Assembly: GCF_019175385.1 (NCBI RefSeq)
Contig: NC_083339.1
Location: 26,689,637-26,753,636, forward strand
Direction: 5' to 3'
From: Lycium barbarum
Lineage: Eukaryota > Streptophyta > Magnoliopsida > Solanales > Solanaceae
DNA length: 64,000 bases
The notes below the pieces were generated by a model, which had not been told where the DNA came from, ran no database searches, and was given only the letters and a program-made list of their open reading frames with translations. Shown here piece after piece: positions 45,637 to 58,103 of this stretch. Positions within the stretch are counted from its first letter, which is position 1, and the number at the start of each line of letters is the position of its first letter. The position numbers were made by a program, and so were the translations under genes.

Positions 45637-46038
45637 TTTTTGAAAAAGTTGGTATTTTGTGGCGACCTATTGTCGCCGCCAATAGTCTATTGCAAGAACA
45701 TAGGGTAATTGTGACCACTAAAATTCGCCACCAATGATTTTCAGTGGGAAGCATTGTTGCCACAGAAGCCGTCCTTTCGGGGCGACCTCTATTGATGTAA
45801 ATTGGTTGGTACATTTTGTGGCGAGTTTAATAAGCCTTTGTGGCGGTATAAGTCGCCACAGAAAATGAACTTTTGGTGGCGACTTATGTTGTCGCCGCGC
45901 ATAAGTATCAACTACTTAGTATAGCCAACGACCAATGGGTTGCCACGAAATGTCATTTGTGGTGAATATCATTTGTGGCGACCTTTTGGCTTTCTGTGGC
46001 GTCTTGTATCGCCACGAAAAACATATTTCTTATAGTGA
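44255..46038. mobile_element. CACTA-type element remnant, left end truncated
   Basis: The right end, read inward, is CACTATAAGAAATATG followed by many 'gtggcgac / gtcgccac' subterminal repeats in both orientations (45655-46020), the hallmark of CACTA/CMC elements. The left end has the same subterminal repeats (~44262-44480: 'cttttTcgtggtgcc', 'ttagtggcgac') but no CACTA terminus. The middle (44.5-45.6 kb) is AT-rich with no transposase. The first ~75 bp also occur at the end of copy A, so the duplication breakpoint lies within this element. Confidence 0.78.
45578..45631. repeat. (TA)n microsatellite
   Basis: About 26 TA dinucleotides inside the CACTA remnant. Confidence 0.9.
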
Positions 46039-46429
46039 AGATTCGAACATGCAGAATTGTCAAGTATCAGTAAGCATATAACTATTAATGGATGTGATGA
46101 GATATATGATTGGAATCCAAATACCTTAATCAAATGTTGTTAAGAACTTTTTCTTTTTGGGGTCGAATGTTAGGACATTTCTTTGTGCGGAAATTGTTGA
46201 ACAATCAGGGAAATAGTAGGAAATCCTTTTTAGCTTGAGGTGTATATGTAATACTCTCCTTAACGATGTTTTACCAGTAAAGTGCATCCCCCTGCAGGTT
46301 GCAACAAGATTTTCTAGTATAAACTAGGAGCAGAAAACAACAAAGACTAAGCAAAAGAAAACCCAGCACAAGAAAAATTTAGAAGAAAAAATTTGTTTTA
46401 GGTTTTCAAATAATAACTTTATATTATAT
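46039..46429. other. Unassigned AT-rich stretch
   Basis: Between the CACTA end and the Ogre-like fragment. I see no coding signal or repeat family I can name. Confidence 0.4.
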
Positions 46430-46981
46430 TTGTTACGGTTCGCTTTTACGCGGGTTAAGGCATAAAAGTTACTACGAGGTTGTTGGTGCTCTAATTGAAT
46501 TTTAGTATTTTTTAGAGTCGCCACCTAATTTATTTATGGAAAACTAGGAAAACCGGGTTTAAAGAGTTTTTCCAAATGAGAGGAAAAAGGTCTTTTGGAC
46601 CAAAGTTCGAGGTAAGGGTTCTGGTGATCCCCTAGGAAAGGTTTTACGCACCCTAGTATTAAAGATCTGTAAAATACGGTTGACCTACGAGCTTCAATGT
46701 GTGATTAATGTACTTTTTTTTATAAAAAGTGTTTAGTTTTCCGCAAGAAAATGTCATTTCATTCATATCATAATTTCAAGGAAAAATTCGGCAAAAAAGT
46801 CCCATTATACAAAAGGGTTTTTGGCTTAGAAAATCCGCGTAAGTGTTCAACTCACTTTGTTGCCAAACTAGGACACACTCGGGATTTCTCCCAAGTAGAG
46901 TCGCTACTATTCTAGTCCTAACAAAATGAGTTTAGTACCTACGGATTTTTTATACATATCTATAAAAAATATGGAGTATAT

Positions 46982-47037
<56 letters not shown>

Positions 47038-47852
47038 GCAAGTTCATTAATTTAGATCCATTTTAATTATTGAAGCCCATAAGTCAATAATTTTCTTTAG
47101 GTCCAAGTTCATTTCACCATCATAACCCAGTCCAAAATTTTCGGTCCAAATGTAGCCCAAAAACAATCTCAGTTTTTCGTCTAAGTTTAATGTGGGCTTC
47201 CAGGCCCAAATAGCCTTTATTTTCCTCAGAATTTTGTGTTCAAGTCCGGGCCTATTTTAAAATTATCCAGATCAGCTCAAACCCAGAATTTGTTTTTCAT
47301 TTTTTGTACAACCAACTGCGCATTCCTTGCAAAATAAATCAAGCCATCCCTTTAACCAATTCTGAGACATATCTATTCCACAAATTCATTTGAATCACGG
47401 GCTTAAGGTCAACAATCAGTTATTCAACATTTTTTTGAAGAAATATCCCGTTTTGTTTAAAATTGAATCAATTTTAAAATTTACACAAATCCCGCTCTTC
47501 ATTCTTTGTGCTAAACTTTAACTTAAAAAAAAACACAGCTTTTAGACTTAAAGCTTATTGTTAAAAACCCCAGTTTATGCGAAAATAGTTATCATCCGAG
47601 TTCCTTTGAAAATCATTTGGCGACTTTCCTAAACAGTACGTATTTTTTCCTAGTTCTACACGCATAAGAGTTTCAATATTTTTCATGAGTATTTACATAT
47701 ACACATACATATATGATGTACAACTGAAATTAAAAGAGAGGAAATCGAGCTGGTGGGGCCTACCAAACTAACTAGCCTCCACTTCTACCCATGGATGGGC
47801 CTTCATCATATTTGCTTCCCTTTCCACTTTTCCCACGAACTCGATCAAGAAA
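46430..47852 (+). repeat. Ogre/Tat-like gypsy LTR fragment
   Basis: Contains 'agagtcgccacctaattt', 'ggaaaactaggaaaaccgg', 'ggtaagggttctggtgatcc' and 'ggttttacgcaccctag', phrases I know from large Ogre/Tat LTRs in eudicots. It is followed by AT-rich DNA with repeated 'gcccaa/ggccca'. Similar 'gcccaa'-rich sequence resumes after the gypsy element at 58104, so that element probably inserted into this one. No ORF; borders are uncertain. Confidence 0.4.
46982..47035. repeat. Compound (CA)n(TA)n microsatellite
   Basis: About 13 CA units to 47008 followed by about 13 TA units. Confidence 0.92.
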
Positions 47853-47857
47853 AGGTA

Positions 47858-50167
47858 TGTAACGACCCGTTTGGTCGTTATAGTCCTTTCGGCATTTTCG
47901 TTCATTTTTCGAGCATTGATTAGCTCACTTTTGACCCGAGGGGACCGTTGACACACTTTTCGAGGTGTCTAGACCAGATTCGGGCAACTTTTGAAAAATA
48001 TAGGCTTAAAGTGAAAAATGGTTGACCCAAAGTTGACTTTTCCGTCGATTCTGAGAGGTCCGGATGGTCGTTTAGAACTTGTGTGTGTATTTGGTTCGGT
48101 TCCCAATGTACTCGGATGCATTTTGGGACTTGGGTTGGGAAATTGGAAGTAAGGCATCGGGGGTTGACTCGATCAACGAGACCCCCGTTGGGAATTCAGA
48201 TGCCACGGGCGCGTTCGTAGCATGTTTTTATGTGAGTCTATGTGTATGGTATGTGAGCAGATAGCCTCGAGAACTAGTCGGAAAATCAGATCGAATTGTG
48301 GAATTTGGGAAGTTTTCTGGTGTCTGGTGCCCGCTTTGGTGGCACCAGCACCGCGGCAGCGGTACCTCGAAAGGGCAAGGCAAAGGAGGGAGCTGTTGGT
48401 GCTACGGTTCGGCTATCCAGGTAGGTTATGGCTTACCTTTGGTTAGACTTCGTATAGCGAAGCACATATTTAGATTATATTGCCGGAGGCAGCATGTGAA
48501 CCTTCGGGTACGAATTTGGGTTGGATATTGCCTTAGGTTGGGCCCTGTTGAGTGTTGGGACTAGCCACCCTGTTATGTGTGCTTAAATTATTCTATTGTG
48601 TTAGTTTGATGCCATGAGTAGTTGGTAGATATTGGAATCTGTGTTATCTCCTTGATTGGGATAGAATTGACATACCCGTTGTTGGTATTTGTACTTGGAT
48701 ATGTTATTGGCGCACCCACTGTTGGTACTTGTGATTCGGTTACATTATTAGCATACCTACTATTGGTATTGTGATATTGATATACTGTTTGCATACCCAC
48801 TGTTGGTATTGTGATATGATACATTGTTGGCGTACCCCATTGCTGGTACTTGTGATATTAAACTTGATTGTTGATGTTGATACACGCATTGCACGCATTC
48901 TCACTCATTCATGATGCATGGCCGATACCCGGTGATGATCCGGTATCATTGATTGAGTAAACTGATATTTTGATAAACTCTTTTACTTGAGTGATTGTGA
49001 GAAGGCCGATGTTCGAATATCAATCCCGGAATCGTTGATGGTATGAAACTGATATTTGATAAACTCTTTTACTTGAGTGGTTGTGAGAAGGCCGATGTCC
49101 GAAGATCAATTCCGGAATCGTTGATTGTATGAAACTGAAATTTGATAAACTCTTTTACTTGAGTGATTGTGAGATGGCCGATGGAGTGATTGCGAGATGG
49201 CCGATGTCCGATGACCTATTCCGACGTCGTTGTTGCATGGTCGATTCTGATGATATTTCCAGAAACGTTGTTAGTGCATGGACTCCGCGGGTCCCCTAGG
49301 GTGGTGCCGGTGAGAATCCCCCGTGGGCAAAGATCCGGGATCCCGTCTGTCTGTTGGGCAAAGATCCGGGACGGGTGGCACTTAGACTTCGCGTGTCACG
49401 CTGGGTTCTGCTACCGAGACGTCGATATTTTCGTTCGGAGTACATGTGTACACCGCATTTGCATGGCATTGCATTGCACTCATACCATTACTGCATTGCA
49501 TTGCATTATGACTTAATTGTGATGTTTGGTGTTGTATTGTGATATTGGATTAGATACCTTCAACATGGCACATTTAGGATTAGATGCTCTACGTAGGTGA
49601 TGACAGATAATTAGAATTGATTGCATTGTCTTATACTTGTTAGTTTCCTTGCTTATCTGCTTTATTTTTTGAATTGTGTTAACTATTCTTAGTCGGCCGA
49701 TGATGCCTACCAGTACTGTTGTTTGTACTGACCTGCACTTGCTGCATTCTTTATGAATGCAGAGTACCAGGTCGGATCAACTTCCGTGACCCGTGGCTGA
49801 TCGACGCATTCAACTTTCTCTCGATTTTTGAGGGTGAGCATGGCCTTCCGCTGACCTTGAAGACTTTCCTATCATATGTCCTATTTACTTCAGAGACATA
49901 GACATTATATGTATTAGTATTCCGGATTGTATTATTCCCCTTAGATGCTCTTGTATTATTCAGACTAGACCGTGGGGGTGTTTATTGTCTTCCGCATTTT
50001 CTACTACTTATATATATATATATATATATCGTGAGACTTACGTAATTGTTCTATTCCGCTACTTAATTTTCATCCTTTTATGTATTGGTTCATTGTTGGG
50101 GTGAGGGTTCGCTCACCGAGGTGGAAAGGTAAGTGCTCGCATGGCCTAGGCAAAATGGGTCGTGTCA
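47858..50167 (+). repeat. 5' LTR (2310 bp), with two internal tandem arrays
   Basis: Begins with a hairpin (ACGACC...GGTCGT). It lacks ~700 bp found in the partner (55840-56540) at the junction 'cggtacctcg' (~48360). Array 1 (~48665-48855) has ~5 units of ~45 bp around 'cccactgttggtatt'. Array 2 (~48955-49210) has ~3 units of ~95 bp around 'gataaactcttttacttgag'. Both arrays are shared with the right LTR. Confidence 0.92.
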
Positions 50168-50169
50168 AG

Positions 50170-50182
50170 TTGATATCAGAGC
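50170..50182 (+). other. Primer-binding site, variant of tRNA-iMet type
   Basis: TTGATATCAGAGC two bases after the LTR; it differs from canonical TGGTATCAGAGC at two positions, probably by decay. Confidence 0.72.
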
Positions 50183-50359
50183 CCTAGGTTACCCGGTCTT
50201 TAATACAAGAACGTGTCTAGTAGAGTCTCGCGGATTGGTACGATGAGCTTTATACTTATCTGCGTGAGGCTATAGAACATTTAGGAAATCTCACTTTCTT
50301 TCTTTCCATCGCGCTACTTTATTCAAATTGGTATCTGACTCGTATCTTTTCTCTCACAG

Positions 50360-51642
50360 ATGGTGAGGACTCGAGCTACTATGGCCCGAGATCAGGTACC
50401 AGAGCCCGCAGCTACGACTGGCACCCGAGGGCGAGCGACGGTCAGAGGGCACGGCAGAGCGAAAGGCCGCGGGGCTGCCCCAGCCAGGGGTAGAGCTCCG
50501 GCGGTACGACAGCGCCGAGAGAGATCTTCGTCTCTCGATCCCGAGGATGTGGCTCCAGCTCAGACACAGCCTGAAGTTACTTCTGATCAGGCCATGCATG
50601 ATACCATGGCCAGAGTATTGCTTCATCTTGATGCCCAGCAGGCGGCAGGAGGTGTTACTACACCCGGAGGGGGTTCACAGACTAAGGTTGGGACGCAGAC
50701 CTCTGAGCAGGGACCTATGTGGGCAGCACATCCAGATGCAGCTATGGCTCCTCGCATTGATGTGATGACCCGCTCCTGGTGATGAGATTAGGCCTATGGA
50801 GGGCGTTGTGATGACTGCTTCTGACCAGGAGCTGGTTAGGAGATTCTGGTACCTCGTCTAAGGATGCCTATGAGTTTATTCTTGATATGCATGAGTTGCA
50901 GCACCGTATGGGGATAGTGGAGACCCACGACGTTGATTATGTGTCCTACCAGTTTCGCGGCGACGCGAAAACGTGGTGGAGGTATTTTGTAGCGGGCAGA
51001 CCTGAGGGTTTTCCTCTTTTCACTTGGACTCAGTTCTATCGGGCCTTCCTTGAGAAGTATGTGCCCCGGTCTTTGAGAGAGGCGTGTAGGGAGCAGTTTT
51101 TACACCTTGAGCAGAGGGGCATGTCCTTGGAGTCCTATGTGACCCGTTTTCTTTATCTGGCCCGTTGCTCTACTCCGTTGATCCCTACTGAGGCCGATAG
51201 GATCAGGCGCTTTGTTGGAGGACTAGTGGGCTCTTTACAGATTCCTTGTCTTCAGCTGGAGTGTATGGGGGCTTCCTTCCATTCCATTATCGAGCATGCT
51301 TCTATGGTTGAGGGAGCTAAGGCCCGTGCTTTCTGTGGTGGTGGCAAGAGGCCACGTCAGACTGGCAGTTTTGGGGGTTCTGGTTCAAGGGGCGCCGGTC
51401 AGTTTTTGAGGCCACCTCAACCCTATTTCGGTGGTCCCATGCATTCAGCGTTGCCGGGTTCCTCTAGTGAGCCACCTAGGCAGAGAGCTCCTGAGAGCTC
51501 GTTCTCCAGACCAATGGACAGGGCTGTTTCATCCGGGTCTTCAGCTTCCGTGTTTCAGCACTCGACTCCTCTTACATGTTACTCTTGTAGAGAGGTTGGG
51601 CATGTTTCCAGGAGATGTCCCCGACCTAGGCGGGATTATTAG
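50360..51642 (+). pseudogene. Ty3/gypsy gag (frameshifted)
   Basis: It opens at ATG 50360 (MVRTRATMARDQVPEP), an Arg/Ala-rich head, and stops at 50782 in one frame. The retrotransposon Gag core follows in another frame from ~50860 (MHELQHRMGIVETHDVDYVS, FRGDAKTWWRYFV, FLEKYVPRSLREACREQF), ending with a CCHC knuckle, CYSCREVGHVSRRC. The stretch 50783-50886 has lost bases relative to the family and contains the frame change. Stop TAG at 51640. Confidence 0.88.
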
Positions 51643-54600
51643 CCGTTGAGGACTCCTGTGTCATCTGGTGGTCGAGGTGGGACTTCTCAGAGAGGCGGTG
51701 CTCAATCAGGCCGCGGCACTTCCCATGTTTCTAGAGGTGGGTCCTAGCCAACTAGAGGTGGTACTCAGAGTGCGAGAGGGGGATCCCAGACTGGGCGTGG
51801 TGGAACCCATTGTTACTCATTACTTGGTAGGCCCGCGGCAGAGGCCTCAGATGCAGTGATCTCAGGTACCTTTTCTATCCGTCATAGAGCAACATCTGTG
51901 TTATTTGCTCTTGGATCCACTTATTCGTATGTATCTACATTTTATGCCGTTGGTTGGGATTTCCCTTGTGATATCATTGCCTCGTGATAGCATAGATATA
52001 CCTGTACATGTGTCTACTCCGGTCGGAGATTCTGTGGTTGTTGATCGAGTCTATCGGTCTTGTTTGGTTACGTTTATGGGGTACGACACTTGGGTAGATT
52101 TGATGATTCTTGACATGGTGGACTTTAATATTATATGGGTATGTCCTGGCTTTATCTCTATCATGCGATCTTGGACTGTCATGCCAAGATAGTCACCTTA
52201 GCCATGCTGGGCATTCCTAGGCTTGAGTGGAGAGGTACTTCTAGTCCCTCTCCGAAGAAGATCATTTCCTTCCTTCGGGCAAAGAAGTTAGTAAGTAAGG
52301 GGTGTTTAGCGTATTTGGCGCATGTTCGTGATACGACTGTTGCATCTCCACTTCTTGAGTCTATCCCTATTATGAGCGAGTTCGCGGAGGTATTCCTGTC
52401 GGATTTGTCGGATATGCCACCCGATCGCGACATTGATTTCTGTATCGACGTGGACTCGGGCACTCATCTTATTTCCATCCCACCTTATAGGATGGCACCT
52501 GCCGAGTTGAGGGAGCTTAAGGAGCAATTTCAGGATTTATTGAGCAAGGGGTTCATTAGACCTAGCGTCTCCCCTTGGGGTGCTCCTGTGTTATTCGTGA
52601 AGAAGAAAGATGGGACCATGAGGATGTGTATTGATTACCGCCAGTTGAACAAGGTAACTATTCGGAACAATTGTCCTATGCCTCGTATTGATTACCTGTT
52701 TGACCAGCTTCAGGGTGCTTCGGTATTTTTGAAGATTGATTTGCGTTCCGGCTATCACCAGTTGAAGATCAAGGCGGAGGATACTCCGAAGACAACATTT
52801 CAGATGAGATACAGCCACTATGGGTTTCTAGTGATGTCTTTTGGGCTTACCAATGCCCTGGCTGCATTTATGACCTTGATGAATGGCATCTTTAGGCCAT
52901 TTCTTGATTCCTTTATGATTGTGTTCAATGATGACATCTTGGTTTACTCTAAGAGTAGAGAGGACCATGAGAGCCATCTTCATACCGTTCTGGGGTTATT
53001 GAAGAAACATTGCTTGTTTGCTAAATTTTCTAAGTGTGAGTTCTGGTTAGAGTCTGTAGCATTTATGGTTGATCCACAGAAGATTGAAGCTGTGAGGGGT
53101 TGGGCGAGACCCACTACTATTACTGAGATTCGTTGTTTTGTGGGTTTGTCCAGTTATTACTGTCGCTTTGTGAAGGGTTTTGCTGCCATTGCTTCATCCT
53201 TGACCAGATTGACTCAGAAAGATGTTCCCTTCCAGTGGACGGATGATTGTGAGGAGAGTTTTCTAAAGCTCAAGCTTCTTTTGACTACAACCCCGATCTT
53301 AGCCTTACTTGTGAAAGGTAAGGATTTTGCGGTCTATTGTGATGCCTCCCGTATGGGTTTGGGTGCGGTGTTGATGCAGGAGGGTAGAGTGATAGCTTAT
53401 GCTTCCCATCAGTTAAAAGTTCATGAGAAGAATTACCCTACCCATGATTTGGAGTTGTTGGCTATAGTCTTCGCTTTGAAGCTTTGGAGACATTACTTGT
53501 ACGGTGCCCATTGCGAGGTTTTTACCAATCACTATAGCCTTCAGCATGTGTTTACCCAGAGAGATCTTAATTCCAGGCAGCGCCGATGGATGGAGCTCCT
53601 GAACGACTATGACATCTCTATCCTATACCATCCTGGGAAAGTCAATGTGGTGGCTGATGCCTTGAGTCACAAAGCAGTGAGTATGGGGAGTTTAGCTAGA
53701 TTGATTATTTTCGAGTGTCCGTTAGCCATGGAGATTCAAACTCTGGCCAACAGTTTCGTCCATCCGGATATTTCAGCCCCGGGCAGGATTTTGGCTTGTA
53801 TAGAGGCAAGATCGTCTTTATTGGATCGGATCATGACTCATCTGTTTGAGGATGCTCAGTTTAGCAAGATTCGAGATAGAGTTTTGAGAGGTGAGGCCAA
53901 GGAGGCCGTGATTGATTCTGAGGGCATTTTGAGGATTAGAGGACGCATGTGTGTTCCTCGTGTTGATGATTTCATTCAGTTGATCTTATCTGAGGCTCAT
54001 ACCTCTCGCTATTCCATTCATCCGGGGGCGACTAAGATGTACCGTGACTTGAGACAACACTATTGGTGGCGTCGGATGAAGAGAGATATAGTTGACTTTG
54101 TGGCTAAGTGTGGAAATTGTCAATAGATAAAATATGAACACCGGCGGCCCGGTGGGGTACTTCAAAGGATGCCCATTCTCGAGTGCAAGTAGGAGAGGAT
54201 TACCATGGATTTTGTCACGGGTCTTCCGAAAACCCTTGGCAAGTTTGATTCTATTTGGGTTGTAGTGGATCGGTTGACGAAGTCCTCTCACTTTGTCCCA
54301 GTTCAGGTTACCGCAGAGAAGTTAGCTAAGATGTATATTCTGGACATTGTGAGATTACATGGGGTTCCTATTTCTGTTGTATTTGATCGGGGTACTATCT
54401 TCACTTTCCGATTTTGGAGGGCATTTCACGAGGAGTTGGGTACCCGATTGGATCTTAGTACAACTTTCCATCCGTAGACCGATGGCCAATTCGAGCGGAC
54501 CATTCAGGTGCTCGAGGACATGTTGAGAGCGTGTGTTATTGATTTCGGTGGTCATTGGGATTAGCACTTGCCCTTGGTAGATTTTGCGTACAATAACAGT

Positions 54601-55309
54601 TATCATTTGAGTATTGGCATGGCACCTTTTGAAGCCTTATATGGTAGGAGATGTAGATCTCCGATTGGTTGGTTTGATGGATTCAAGGCTCGACCTTGGA
54701 GCACGGATCTATTGAGAGAGTCCCTTGATAGGGTGAGAGTTATTCAGGCCAAGCTTGTGGCAGCTCAGAGTCGGCAAAAGATGTATGCAGACTGGAAGGT
54801 CCGGGATTTGAAGTTTGCTATTGGTGACCAGGTTCTATTGAAGGTTTCACCCATGAAGGGTGTTATAAGGTTTGATAAGAGGGGCAAGTTGAGCCTCAGG
54901 TACATTGGTCCGTTTGAAATTGTGGATTGTATCGGTGATGTTGCTTATGATTTAGCATTGCCGCCAGGCTTGGCGGGAGTTCATCCGGTCTTTCATGTTT
55001 CGATGCTGAAGAAGTACCATGCCGACAGTACTTACATTGTCCGTTGGGATTCTATATTGCTTGATGAGAATTTGACTTATGAGAAGGAGCCTATCGCGAT
55101 CTTGGATAGGCAGGTTTGGATGTTGAGGTCAAAGGAAATTGCTTTTGTGAAGGTGCAATGGAAGCACCGTCCTGTGGAGGAGGCTACTTGGGAGACCGAG
55201 TCCAACATGCGTAGCCGATATCCCCAGTTGTTCACTGATTCAGGTATTTCCCTACTTTCCTTCTTTTCTTCACTCGAGCACGAGCGACGGTTCAATTGGT
55301 ATCTGATGT
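51643..55309 (+). pseudogene. Ty3/gypsy pol with multiple nonsense codons
   Basis: Mostly one frame. Protease at ~51895-51935 reads LFALGSTYSYVS where the family has DPGSTYSY, so the catalytic Asp is lost. RT 52135-53100 ([18 protein letters not shown], then FNDDILVYS in place of FIDDILVYS). RNase H ([16 protein letters not shown]). Integrase zinc finger ([10 protein letters not shown]...CGNCQ), DDE core (ITMDFVTGLP, VVFDRGTIF, DGQFERTIQ), and a C-terminal chromodomain-like segment ([27 protein letters not shown]). In-frame TAG codons lie at 51745, 54124, 54190, 54475 and 54562. The frame runs to the edge of the right LTR. Not functional. Confidence 0.9.
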
Positions 55310-58098
55310 AACGACCCGTTTGGTCGTTATAGTCTTTTCAGCATTTTTGCCCGTTCCTGGGCATTGATTAGCTCACTTTTGACCTGAGGGGACCATTGAC
55401 ATGCTTTTCCAGGTATATAGACCGGATTCGGGCAACTTTTGGAAAATATAGGCTTAAAGTGAAAAATAGTTGACCCAAAGTTGACTTTTGGGCAAACGAA
55501 CTTTTTTTGAAATTTTGCCGATTCCGAGACATCTGGATGGCCGTTTAGAACTTGTGTGTGCATTTGGCTCGGTTCCCAATGCACTCGGATGCATTTCAGG
55601 ACTTGGGTTGGAAAATTGAAAGTAAGGCATCGGTGGTTGACTCGGTCAATGAGACCTCCGTTGGGAATTCTGAGGCCACGGGCGCGTTCGTAGCACGTTT
55701 TTATGTGAGTCTGTGTGTATGGTATGTGAGCAGATGGCCTCGGGAACTAGTCAGAAAATCGGATCGAATTGTGAAATTTGGAAAGTTTTCTGGTGTCTCG
55801 TGCCCGCTTTGGCGGCACAAGCACCGCGGCAGCGGTACCGCTGGGGCGGTAACCTTGCCGCTAAAGCAGTCCAAGCGTTTTGGGCTTGACCCCTGGGGCG
55901 GTCCCAGTACTGCTGAGGCGGGTGACGGGCAGTTAGTAACATTACTAAAGCGTTAAAAGCCCTTAGACCCTCATTGTGTCCCATTTCGATATTTGAGCTT
56001 GAGGGAGCTGTTCTTAAGGATATTTGGAGGAGAATCTTGGAGGTAAATCATGCTTATTTCTTCACTCTTCCTTTAACCATAATCATGTTAGATTCCCCTT
56101 TTTCCTTAATAAACCCATCGTGATCGTAGTTGAAAGAGGGTTTTGGAAGAACATTGTCCATAGGCTTATTAATGATAAATTGGTGATGTTTATGTTAGAT
56201 ATTGAATAACCTAAGCTTATTAATCATATATCTTCCACTTTTAGCATTGAATTTCGGAATCAAAGACTTAGGGTTTATACTCAATTTGGGGGTTTTACTT
56301 GAAATCGGAAATTAGGCTAATTCTCGAGTTAAATCAACAATTAGTGGTTGGGTTATGACCACCTAGTACTTAATTTGGTATTTTATTCTCGAATTTTCCG
56401 TTTTTCCCTTGTGGCCCATTTCCCCAATTTCTAGGGTTAGAATTGACATAATTTGAATAATAGCAATATTAGTATCATTCTTCATGAGTTCTAGTATAGA
56501 ATTCGATTATGCTTAGACTACTTTGGTTCTGAGGTTCAGCAAAAGGCAAGGCAAAGGAGTGAGTTGTTGGTGCTGCGGTTCGGCCATCCAGGTAGGTTAT
56601 GGCTTACCTTTGGTTAGACTTCGTTTAGTGAAGCACATATTTAGATTATATTGCCGGAGACAGCATGTGAACCTTCAAGTACGAAGTTGGGTTAGATATT
56701 GCCTTAGGTTGGGCCTTGTTGAGTGTTGGGACTAGCCACCCCGTTATGTGTGCTTAAATTATTATATTGTGCTGGTTTGATGCCATGAGTAGTTGGTAGA
56801 TATTGGAATCTGTGTTATCGCCTTAATTGGGATAGAATTGACATACCCGTTGTTGGTATTTGTACTTGGATATGTTATTGGCGCACCCACTGTTGGTACT
56901 TGTGATTCGGTTACATTATTGGCATACCCACTATTGGTATTGTGATATTGATATACTGTTTGCATACCCACTGTTGGTATTGTGATATGATACATTGTTG
57001 GCGTACCCCATTGTTGGTACTTGTGATATTGAACTTGATTGTTGATGTTGATACACGCATTGCATGCATTCTCACTCATTCATGATGCATGGACGATACC
57101 CGGTGATGATCCGGTATCATTGATTGAGTAAACTGATATTTTGATAAACTCTTTTACTTGAGTGATTGTGAGAAGGCCGATGTCCGAATATCAATCCCGG
57201 AATCGTTGATGGTATGAAACTGATATTTGATAAACTCTTTTACTTGAGTGATTGTGAGAAGGCCGATGTCCGAAGATCAATTCAAGAATCGTTGATTGTA
57301 TGAAACTGATATTTGATAAACTCTTTTACTTGAGTGATTGTGAGATGGCCGATGTCCGATGATCTATTCCGGCATCATTGTTGCATGGCCGATTCCGATG
57401 ATATTTCCGGAATCGTTGTTAGTGCATGGACTCCGCGGGTCCCCCAGGGTGGTGCCGGTGAGAACCCCCCGTGGGCAAAGATCCGGGGTTCCGTCTGTCT
57501 GTTGGGAAAAGATGCTCTACGTAGGTGATGACGGATAATTGGAATTCATTGCATTGTCTTATACTTGTTACTTTCCTTGCTTATCTGCTTTATTTTTTGA
57601 ATTGTGTCAACTATGCTTAGTCGGCCGATGATGCCTACCAGTACTGTTATTTGTACTGACCTGCACTTGCTGCATTCTTTTATGAATGCAGAGTACCAGG
57701 TCAGATCCACTTTCGTGACCCATGGCTGATCGACTCATTCAGCTTTCTCTCGAGTTTCCAGGGCGAGCATGGCCGTCCGCTGACCTTGACAACTTTCCTA
57801 TCATATGTCCTATTTACTTCAGAGACATAGACATTATATGCATTAGTATTTCAGATTGTATTATTCCCCTTATATGCTCTTGTATTATTCAGACTAGACC
57901 TTGGGGGTGTTTATTCTCTTCCGCATTTTCTACTACTTATATATATATATATATATATATCGTGAGACTTACGTAATTGTTCTATTCCGCTACTTAATTT
58001 TCATCCTTTTATGTATTGGTTCATTGTTGGGGTGAGGGTTTGCTTACCGAGGTGGGAAGGTAAGTGCCCGCACGACCTAGGCAAAATGGGTCGTGTCA
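55307..58098 (+). repeat. 3' LTR (2792 bp)
   Basis: Partner of 47858-50167. It retains ~700 bp missing there (55840-56540) and lacks ~215 bp present there (~49370-49585; junction 'gttgggaaaagatgctc' at ~57508). Carries the same tandem arrays. Confidence 0.92.
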
Positions 58099-58103
58099 GG
58101 GTA

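Larger units (their letters stand above)
47858..58098 (+). mobile_element. Complete but decayed Ty3/gypsy (Tekay-like) retrotransposon (10.2 kb)
   Basis: LTRs at 47858-50167 and 55307-58098 begin TGTAACGACCCG and end GGGTCGTGTCA. Target duplication aggta (47853-47857) / gggta (58099-58103) has one mismatch. A PBS follows the left LTR, and gag-pol on the plus strand is full of stops. The LTRs differ by many substitutions and two large indels, so it is older than the element at 9396. The polyprotein continues to the LTR edge and no convincing polypurine tract is visible. Confidence 0.93.

Noticed and set aside
48655..49210. Regular ~45-bp and ~95-bp repeats considered as a CRISPR-like array
   Set aside because: Plant LTR tandem repeats: units are contiguous without unique spacers and recur in the partner LTR.
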